This document shows, one piece after another, positions 1 through 5,046 of a stretch of DNA of 18,166 nucleotides (position 1 is the stretch's first letter; each line of letters begins with the position of its first letter). This stretch comes from an uncultured Bacilli bacterium. GTDB lineage: Bacteria; Bacillota_I; Bacilli_A; RF39; UBA660. The notes beneath the pieces were generated by a model. That model saw only the letters and a list, made by a program, of their open reading frames with translations, did not search any database and had not been told where the DNA came from. Made by a program: the position numbers and the translations under genes. Location of the stretch: the NCBI GenBank assembly GCA_947626215.1, contig CANQRJ010000017.1, positions 1 to 18,166 on the forward strand, written 5' to 3'.

Positions 1-1
1 T

Positions 2-472
2 GTTTATCCTGGTCATAAAGAAGTTGCAGAAATTAAAGTAACTGCAGAAGGAGATACTGGTGCAGAAGCAGGAGTTGCATTTAAGTATAAAGTAACTTCT
101 AACGATTTTCCTGAAGGTTCATTAAAAGTATCTTTATATAAAAAAGAAGATAGTGGTATTACTATTACACCTAATGTAAATTTATTTGGTTGTACCAAAA
201 CATCAGCAGCAGAAGATGCTAGCAAAGTAAAATTATATGAAGAATGTACTGATACTGCCTCTGCTTTATCAGGTGCCGAAATAATAGGAAGCGAACAGAA
301 TGTTCAACAAACTGGTACATTTGAAATAGGTAGAGATACAATTACTGTTGATGATTCATCTAAAGATGTATACTATTATGTAGTAATCGAATTTAAAGAT
401 ACTAATAAAGATCAAAATGATACAGATTTAGCCAAAAATTTAAAAGGAACAATCGAAGTTAGTGCAGCTTAG
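2..472 (+). CDS. TasA/camelysin-like secreted protein, 3' part only
   Basis: The gene runs in from before the window, leaving 156 codons and a TAG stop. The visible part resembles the protein encoded at 2118-2828: both have a YPGHKEVA motif, a later FGC cysteine, a second cysteine 18-19 residues on, a YYY-V-V-EFKD/EYKD segment near the end and a short terminal beta strand. This is the architecture of SipW-dependent TasA/CalY-like proteins, which are secreted beta-sandwich proteins forming extracellular fibres or surface coats. The signal peptide lies outside the window, so export is inferred from the paralogue. The two cysteines could form a disulfide outside the cell. A hairpin terminator follows directly. 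Identity as a paralogue is secure; the exact family name is less so. Confidence 0.75.
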   Translation, partial: VYPGHKEVAEIKVTAEGDTGAEAGVAFKYKVTSNDFPEGSLKVSLYKKEDSGITITPNVNLFGCTKTSAAEDASKVKLYEECTDTASALSGAEIIGSEQNVQQTGTFEIGRDTITVDDSSKDVYYYVVIEFKDTNKDQNDTDLAKNLKGTIEVSAA

Positions 473-480
473 TACAACAA

Positions 481-510
481 AAAAAGTCTATCGAAAGATA
501 GATTTTTTTT
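481..510 (+). terminator. Intrinsic terminator, probably bidirectional
   Basis: The stem TCTATC / GATAGA closes a GAAA tetraloop (487-502) and is followed by eight T (503-510), only 15 bases after the TAG stop of the upstream gene. On the minus strand the same stem is followed by ACTTTTTG, and abiEii ends at 509, so it probably stops transcription from both sides. The same loop and inner stem recur behind the paralogous gene at 2838-2861. Confidence 0.85.
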
Positions 511-1348
511 ATTGCATATTACATAGGTTTATAATACTTTTTATTGAAATGATCACCTTAGAATATGATATTCCTTTTGCAAAACTATACTTATTTTGAT
601 ATTTTTCCCATTCTTTTTGCATAAATATATCATTTTCAATCAATGAAATTATTTTTTTCATTTCTGAAACATCTAATGGTGTATTTCTTTTGCAAAATGT
701 TTTTTCAATAGCAGTAAGCAATACTTTTTTATTCACTTTTTCTTTAAAATGCTCTAATAAAATATATAAATCATAAAAATCTTTAAATCTTGTGTTAGAA
801 ATTCCTCTACTAATTACAGTTTCAAATTTTTCTGCTATAACAGTTTCTATATTATAAGATAAGATGTTAATTTTTTTATCTTCAAAAATACAAGAATATT
901 GATAATCAATTTCTTTTGGAGTAATAATGTCACCTGTAGTAAGTTCTAAAAACATATTGATTTTCAAGTGTTCCATAGTTCCTAATAAATGAATTTTAAA
1001 TCCACCATATTCATCTTCTAATCGAATATCTTTAATATCTATTATTTGGAAATTTACATTATCATCTAATGGAATTTGTATAATATTAGTTATAATTATT
1101 TTTACATTATCTTTTTCTAACGGAATACTTTTTAATGTAGCATCCATATCCTTAGTAGTTCTTAAATCTTCTCCAATAATAGAGGAAAGCAATAAACCAC
1201 CTTTTAATATTATATTATTCTTATACCCACTTTTTTCAATTCTTTCTAAAAGTCTTTCAAAGAAAAACATTTGATATAACTGAGCAGATAAGGTATTATC
1301 TCCTTTAGATTTTTTTGATATAAGATTTTTTAATTTAGCAGCATTCAT
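509..1348 (-). CDS. abiEii: AbiEii nucleotidyltransferase toxin (type IV toxin-antitoxin, phage abortive infection)
   Basis: The 279-residue product belongs to the AbiEii/AbiGii nucleotidyltransferase-like family, toxins that block growth and abort phage infection when not restrained by AbiEi. Family motifs are visible: KGG at residues 49-51, TTKDMDA at 64-70 with the two catalytic aspartates D67 and D69, a conserved AEK lysine at about 172-174, and R-F-KDFYDLY at 187-195. Length is normal for the family. The start is set by the TAATG junction with abiEi (1-base overlap) and a GGAGG Shine-Dalgarno at 1359-1363 inside the abiEi 3' end. The two genes form one operon with coupled translation. 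The toxin looks intact, with no missing motif. The gene ends in the T-tract of the terminator at 481-510. Confidence 0.92.
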   Translation of the reverse strand: MNAAKLKNLISKKSKGDNTLSAQLYQMFFFERLLERIEKSGYKNNIILKGGLLLSSIIGEDLRTTKDMDATLKSIPLEKDNVKIIITNIIQIPLDDNVNFQIIDIKDIRLEDEYGGFKIHLLGTMEHLKINMFLELTTGDIITPKEIDYQYSCIFEDKKINILSYNIETVIAEKFETVISRGISNTRFKDFYDLYILLEHFKEKVNKKVLLTAIEKTFCKRNTPLDVSEMKKIISLIENDIFMQKEWEKYQNKYSFAKGISYSKVIISIKSIINLCNMQ

Positions 1349-1941
1349 TAAAGCAAAACCTCCATATATTTTCTAACTTCTTCTTCTATGTTCATTTTTT
1401 TAGAATATAGCATTAAATGATTTATATTTTTATTTTTTAATTTCACGTATTCCTTTAAAGCATTAGAAAAGATTTCTGAATCTATTCTATTTTTATATTT
1501 GATAATATCACAAATTGTCTTATCAATATCATAGGTTTTAATTTTATTTCCGTAAGGAGAATCCATTTCTATACTACCTAAGTCCAATATTTTAGAATTT
1601 ACATAAATAAGCTCTATATTTTTATCTTTTTGTAAATTTCCACTGTAATGATTTGGAACAAATAATTGATAAATGATCGGAATACGATTATTTAATCCAT
1701 GCAAATATAATGCAGTTTCTAAAGAAAAATAAGCAGTTTTGTTTGTGAATTGATATTTATAGAATTCATCTTCAAAGTAATTCGGTAGCATGTATAATCC
1801 CCTAGTAACTTTAACTAGTTGATTTGTTTTTATCATTTGAGATAAATAAACTCTTGCTATATTATTTTTAGTTAATAAATGTGTACTAATATATCCATTA
1901 TTTTCTTGTGCTAAACAAATAATTTTATCCATATTTTTCAT
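1348..1941 (-). CDS. abiEi: AbiEi antitoxin / transcriptional repressor
   Basis: The 197-residue protein has an N-terminal winged helix-turn-helix (about residues 10-52, ending KVTRGLYML), followed by the AbiEi effector domain with YFSLETALYLHGL at 71-83 and a YDIDKTICDIIKY segment at about 137-149. AbiEi proteins neutralise the AbiEii toxin without a stable protein complex (type IV) and repress their own operon by binding inverted repeats in the promoter. The chosen ATG at 1941 has AGGA at 1955-1952, about 10 bases upstream. A second in-frame ATG at 1932 lacks good spacing. Immediately upstream is a perfect 13-bp inverted repeat overlapping the promoter, as expected for autoregulation. Confidence 0.92.
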   Translation of the reverse strand: MKNMDKIICLAQENNGYISTHLLTKNNIARVYLSQMIKTNQLVKVTRGLYMLPNYFEDEFYKYQFTNKTAYFSLETALYLHGLNNRIPIIYQLFVPNHYSGNLQKDKNIELIYVNSKILDLGSIEMDSPYGNKIKTYDIDKTICDIIKYKNRIDSEIFSNALKEYVKLKNKNINHLMLYSKKMNIEEEVRKYMEVLL

Positions 1942-1953
1942 GTCATCGTTTTC

Positions 1954-1996
1954 CTTTCACTATGAAAATAATAACATACTTCATAGTGAAAGTAAA
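1954..1996 (-). promoter_or_regulatory. abiE promoter with AbiEi operator inverted repeat
   Basis: Reading the minus strand, TTTACT (1996-1991) and TATTAT (1973-1968) are separated by 17 bases, with TG one base upstream of the -10, giving an extended -10 promoter. A perfect 13-bp inverted repeat, CTTTCACTATGAA at 1954-1966 and its complement at 1980-1992, is separated by 13 bases. One arm fills the promoter spacer; the other covers the start of transcription and abuts the ribosome binding site. Known AbiEi proteins repress by binding paired inverted repeats in this position, so assignment as operator is a strong inference. Confidence 0.82.
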
Positions 1997-2046
1997 TATC
2001 CTTTATAAAATTAATTTATTATTTCTTTAAAACAATTTCTTCAAAT

Positions 2047-2077
2047 TTTACATCTTTTTCTTGTAAAAAAACATAAT
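2047..2077 (+). promoter_or_regulatory. Possible promoter of the full-length tasA-like gene (weak)
   Basis: TTTACA at 2047-2052 resembles a -35 box and CATAAT at 2072-2077 a -10 box, but the 19-base spacer is long. TTTACA and TGTAAA (2062-2067) also form a small inverted repeat. The downstream gene needs its own promoter because the AbiE operon upstream is divergent, but this exact assignment is weak. Confidence 0.25.
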
Positions 2078-2117
2078 TTTTCCAAACAATATCATAGAGA
2101 GGAGAGTAAAAAAGAAA

Positions 2118-2828
2118 ATGGAAAAGAAAAATATGGTATTGTTAACCGTGATCGCGGTTGCAACGCTACTAGTAGCAGTGGTGGGGGCCACCTTCGCTTA
2201 CTTTACCGCGACAACTACAGATAGCAGAACAGAAGGAGAAGGTCAAGGTACTACTAATTTAACTACAGCATCAATTACTAATTCAGTTAGTATGACGGAT
2301 ATTACTGGTGCAGCAGGAGAATTTCAAGCTGAAAACATTTATCCTGGACATAAAGAAGTTGCTGCATTAGGTGTTAGTGTTAAAACTACAAGTACAAGTA
2401 AAGTTACAGTTGATATTCCTATTATTTATGAGGTAACAAAAAATGAGTTAGGTTCTGATGTAGTACTAAGACTATACAAATCCGATCATTTAGTAACAAC
2501 TACAAGTAAAGATGAAGGAAATTACTTTGGATGTGAAGTTCATGTAGATACTACTACATCACCTGGTGAAACTCGTTATAGTGAAAAATGTAGTGAAGCA
2601 AAACCTGAAACTGCATTAGGTACAAAACTAGGTGAAGATATTACTTTACAAGAAGGACAAAAAACATATGAACTATATGTAGATAGACTTGAAGTTACAG
2701 GTTCACAAGATAGTGAAGAAAACCATCCTTATTATTACTATTTAGTAGTTGAGTATAAAGATAATGACGACCAAACTGAATCTCAAGCTAATGGTAAAGC
2801 ATTACAAGCAAAAGTAAGAGTTGCTTAA
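2118..2828 (+). CDS. SipW-type TasA/camelysin-like secreted protein
   Basis: The 236-residue protein begins with a short lysine-containing n-region, a hydrophobic core (about residues 6-25) and VVGATFAYFTAT, the hallmark of signal peptides cut by SipW-type signal peptidases. The mature part is rich in Thr, Ser, Glu and Val, fits a beta-sandwich, and ends YYYYLVVEYKDN then a terminal strand. C139 and C158 are the only cysteines and match a pair in the paralogue at 2-472. The RBS is AGAGAGGAGAG at 2096-2106, about 11 bases before the ATG. TasA/CalY relatives are secreted fibre or surface proteins; no sipW gene is in view. The segment coding the signal peptide is far more GC-rich (44 of 80 bases, 2141-2220) than the rest of the gene. 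Secreted status is well supported; fibre formation is inferred. Confidence 0.82.
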   Translation: MEKKNMVLLTVIAVATLLVAVVGATFAYFTATTTDSRTEGEGQGTTNLTTASITNSVSMTDITGAAGEFQAENIYPGHKEVAALGVSVKTTSTSKVTVDIPIIYEVTKNELGSDVVLRLYKSDHLVTTTSKDEGNYFGCEVHVDTTTSPGETRYSEKCSEAKPETALGTKLGEDITLQEGQKTYELYVDRLEVTGSQDSEENHPYYYYLVVEYKDNDDQTESQANGKALQAKVRVA

Positions 2829-2830
2829 TA

Positions 2831-2861
2831 AAAAAATTCTATCGAAAGATAGTTTTTTTTT
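2831..2861 (+). terminator. Intrinsic terminator of the tasA-like gene
   Basis: The stem CTATC / GATAG closes a GAAA loop (2839-2852) and is followed by nine T. It starts 10 bases after the stop codon. Loop and stem are identical to the core of the terminator at 481-510, which supports duplication of gene plus terminator as one unit. Confidence 0.85.
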
Positions 2862-2926
2862 ATTTAGAAAATAAAAAGATTAAAAATTTCTAAAAATAAC
2901 TATTGAAAAAAAATATAAAATTATAT

Positions 2927-2954
2927 AAGTTTTTTCAGTTGACTGAAAAAACTT
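2927..2954. repeat. Perfect 12-bp hairpin next to the insertion sequence
   Basis: AAGTTTTTTCAG (2927-2938) and its exact complement (2943-2954) flank a TTGA loop, followed by T-rich sequence on the + strand. It lies outside the inferred left end of the IS at 2988 and 66 bases behind the previous terminator, so no adjacent gene explains it. It may be the terminator of a lost gene, or a bidirectional insulator. Only the structure itself is certain. Confidence 0.6.
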
Positions 2955-2987
2955 TACTTTTTTAAAAATATTTTATATAATCTTAAA

Positions 2988-2997
2988 TTTGACAGTT
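2988..2997 (+). repeat. Left terminal inverted repeat of the IS
   Basis: TTTGACAGTT matches the complement of 4893-4902 over ten bases. After this the two ends diverge (TAGG versus AATT). Confidence 0.65.
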
Positions 2998-3000
2998 TAG

Positions 3001-3052
3001 GAAAAAGAAAAACTCTCAATTCCTTTATTTATAAGGGCTTGAGAGATTTTTT
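3001..3052 (-). terminator. Transposase terminator, bidirectional hairpin
   Basis: CTCTCAA (3013-3019) pairs with TTGAGAG (3039-3045), and an inner CCTT/AAGG pairing continues the stem across a two-base mismatch. The minus strand continues GTTTTTCTTTTTCC after the stem; the plus strand continues ATTTTTT. It lies just behind the transposase stop codon, still inside the IS, and should also block readthrough entering from the left. Confidence 0.7.
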
Positions 3053-3073
3053 AAAGTTTCAAAAAATGCGTAC

Positions 3074-4858
3074 CTAAATTCTATTTTTTTGACCTTCTAA
3101 AATTTTTTGAATTTTTTTATAAGTTATGATCTCAGTATCCGTATTTATACCTAAAAAACGGTGTAAATCATCTGTTAAATTATCTCTAGTATAGGTGGGT
3201 TCGTATCCTTTTCCTTTATGTTCTAATGCTTTCATTTCTTGTAATTTGTTCACAATTTCATGAACAGTATATTTATCTTTTAACTGATGCTCTAAGTATC
3301 TATAAATGAATAAGGATAAATAACAAGTAATAAAATGTCCTTGAATTCTAATTTTATTGGATAAATGTACTGTACCAGCATCGAAATCATCTTTCATAAT
3401 TCTGAACGATTCCTCAATTTCCCATCTTCCTTGCATCACTTTTACAATCGTTTCTGTATCATCAATTAAGTTTGTAGTTATTCCATAAAAACCATTATAT
3501 TTTTCTTCTGCTTTATAGATGTCTTCATCTATTATATATTCGATGTTATTAGCAACTTCTCCTGCATCCGTAATGGCAACTCCTTTAATAAATCTTTTAG
3601 GATCATTTTGATTTTTTGTTACTTTAATTTTTTCAATATCTTTTGCTTTCTTTGCATTTCGATTTTTCTTATTTGTTTCTTCTACTAATTTTCTTGCTCT
3701 TTCTAATTGATGAGTCTTTAGATTATGTTGATAATCTTGATATTTAAAAGAAAAAGTAACAATGAGAGTTTGTTTAACAGATTTTGTTTCACATTCTATT
3801 TCTTTATAAAATATTTTATTGTAATATGCTTTTTTTACTTCATTGTCGTTTTCTATTTCTTCTAAATTGTAAATATCATGAATGTTTCCAAGAATACGCC
3901 ATTCAGTTTTATCTAAAGCAAGTGCTTGCAATTCATTACTTAACTTTTTGATAGATTGAGTAATTACAAAACCTCGACCTTCTTGAATATTGAAATTTTT
4001 AATTTCATTGTTACACATGGCTGCATCTGTACAAACAATGATATTTTTTCCTTTCATATGGTATTCATTTAAAAATTCTTGTTCACTTGGTATCATAGTT
4101 GTACTTTCCGATGTGTTTCCAGAATGAATATTCATGGCAAAAGGATAACCATCCGCATCCATAAATAAACCCATTTGAACTAAAGGCAAAGGTTGATGTT
4201 GCTTACTCACTCCATATCTTTGAAAATCATTTTCTTCTGTATAAAAAAAGAAGTTTGTACAATCATAATAAATGACTTTATAATTTCGATTAATGACTTG
4301 ATTACTACGATCAAATAATTCTTTTTGAATCGTATTTATTTCTTGAGCTAAATAATTCAGTGTTCTATAAACATGTTGAAGTTCAAAATTATAATGTCCA
4401 ATAAATTTTTTAGATTGTTGAAATGTAGATAATTTAGAAGCAGGCCAAACAATACGAGCAAAAACTAAACATTCTACCACCGAATTGATATCAAAAGTAA
4501 AACGATATTTATTTTGAATATTTTCACATATTTTATCTATTCCTAAATCATAATAAATTTTTCTTAAAAACAAATGACCAAGGAAGAAAGAACGATTTAC
4601 ATCCTTTTCAATTTGTTTATTGGGATCTAAAGAAAGTAGAACGGGAGGTTCCTTACCTTCAGTAATATATTGATTTAAAGAATCAATATACTCCTGTACC
4701 TTATCCATGGTATGATCTTTTCCAAATCTTTCACTTAATTTTTCTTCATTCCCTAATGCTTCATATATAGCAGTGGTTCTTTTACCTTGCAAGTTTTTAT
4801 AATCTCTAATAATACAATAAGTAGTATTACTTTTTGTCACAGTTTTTTTAAGCCTCAT
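3074..4858 (-). CDS. IS1634-family DDE transposase
   Basis: The 594-residue protein catalyses cut-and-paste or related movement of the surrounding IS. The DDE core is visible: YYDCTN with D199, CTDAAM with D278, and W-EIEESFRIMK with E483 in the YREK-like signature of IS4-superfamily enzymes, including IS1634. Between the second D and the E is a long insertion (about residues 300-450), partly lysine-rich and helical, as in other IS1634 transposases. Length is typical. The frame is open and all three catalytic residues are present, so it could be active. The ATG is preceded by AGGA about 10 bases upstream. It ends in TAG. Confidence 0.93.
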   Translation of the reverse strand: MRLKKTVTKSNTTYCIIRDYKNLQGKRTTAIYEALGNEEKLSERFGKDHTMDKVQEYIDSLNQYITEGKEPPVLLSLDPNKQIEKDVNRSFFLGHLFLRKIYYDLGIDKICENIQNKYRFTFDINSVVECLVFARIVWPASKLSTFQQSKKFIGHYNFELQHVYRTLNYLAQEINTIQKELFDRSNQVINRNYKVIYYDCTNFFFYTEENDFQRYGVSKQHQPLPLVQMGLFMDADGYPFAMNIHSGNTSESTTMIPSEQEFLNEYHMKGKNIIVCTDAAMCNNEIKNFNIQEGRGFVITQSIKKLSNELQALALDKTEWRILGNIHDIYNLEEIENDNEVKKAYYNKIFYKEIECETKSVKQTLIVTFSFKYQDYQHNLKTHQLERARKLVEETNKKNRNAKKAKDIEKIKVTKNQNDPKRFIKGVAITDAGEVANNIEYIIDEDIYKAEEKYNGFYGITTNLIDDTETIVKVMQGRWEIEESFRIMKDDFDAGTVHLSNKIRIQGHFITCYLSLFIYRYLEHQLKDKYTVHEIVNKLQEMKALEHKGKGYEPTYTRDNLTDDLHRFLGINTDTEIITYKKIQKILEGQKNRI

Positions 4859-4873
4859 ACAACCAGATCCTAT

Positions 4874-4901
4874 CTAATACATTACATTAATTAACTGTCA
4901 A
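4874..4901 (-). promoter_or_regulatory. Probable transposase promoter, -35 within the terminal repeat
   Basis: On the minus strand TTGACA (4901-4896), a perfect -35 consensus, lies inside the right terminal repeat, and TATTAG (4879-4874) follows after 16 bases. It points at the transposase start at 4858. The -10 is a moderate match. Confidence 0.45.
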
Positions 4902-4902
4902 A
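4893..4902 (-). repeat. Right terminal inverted repeat of the IS
   Basis: AACTGTCAAA is the exact complement of the left end at 2988-2997. Confidence 0.65.
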
Positions 4903-4955
4903 GATGGGAGTAGAATGATTTTTTTTAAAGGTTTACATCTTGTTTTTTTAGAATA

Positions 4956-4984
4956 TAGACTCTTTCATAAAAGAGTATTATAAT
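4956..4984 (+). promoter_or_regulatory. Promoter of the repeat surface protein, with inverted repeat in the spacer
   Basis: TAGACT (4956-4961) and consensus TATAAT (4979-4984) are 17 bases apart. An inverted repeat, ACTCTTT / AAAGAGT with loop CATA (4959-4976), fills the spacer, the position of a repressor operator. The leader to the ATG at 5047 is about 55 bases and contains a small GACAT/ATGTC hairpin at 5001-5013. The repressor, if any, is unknown. Confidence 0.7.
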
Positions 4985-5046
4985 AAACTTAAAGATAGAC
5001 GACATAAAATGTCAAAAAAAGATCATACTAAGAAAGAGGAATAAAA

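Larger units (their letters stand above)
2988..4902 (-). mobile_element. IS1634-family insertion sequence
   Basis: A single IS1634-type transposase gene occupies nearly the whole element. TTTGACAGTT at 2988-2997 matches AACTGTCAAA at 4893-4902 as a short terminal inverted repeat, giving about 1.9 kb, a usual size for the family. A hairpin terminator lies inside the left end. No target duplication is visible: bases left of 2988 (CTTAAA) do not match those right of 4902 (GATGGG). The family is known for variable and sometimes long duplications, so one could have decayed, or the ends may be off by a few bases. The transposase frame is uninterrupted. Confidence 0.8.

Noticed and set aside
1954..1992. 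Inverted repeat at abiE as an invertible promoter or recombinase site
   Set aside because: No invertase gene is near, the arms overlap the promoter in the way known for AbiEi operators, and the 13-base spacer is too short for an invertible switch.
2980..4915. Target-site duplication around the IS
   Set aside because: The bases outside 2988 and 4902 do not match over 4-10 positions, and I saw no longer direct repeat in the nearest 80 bases.
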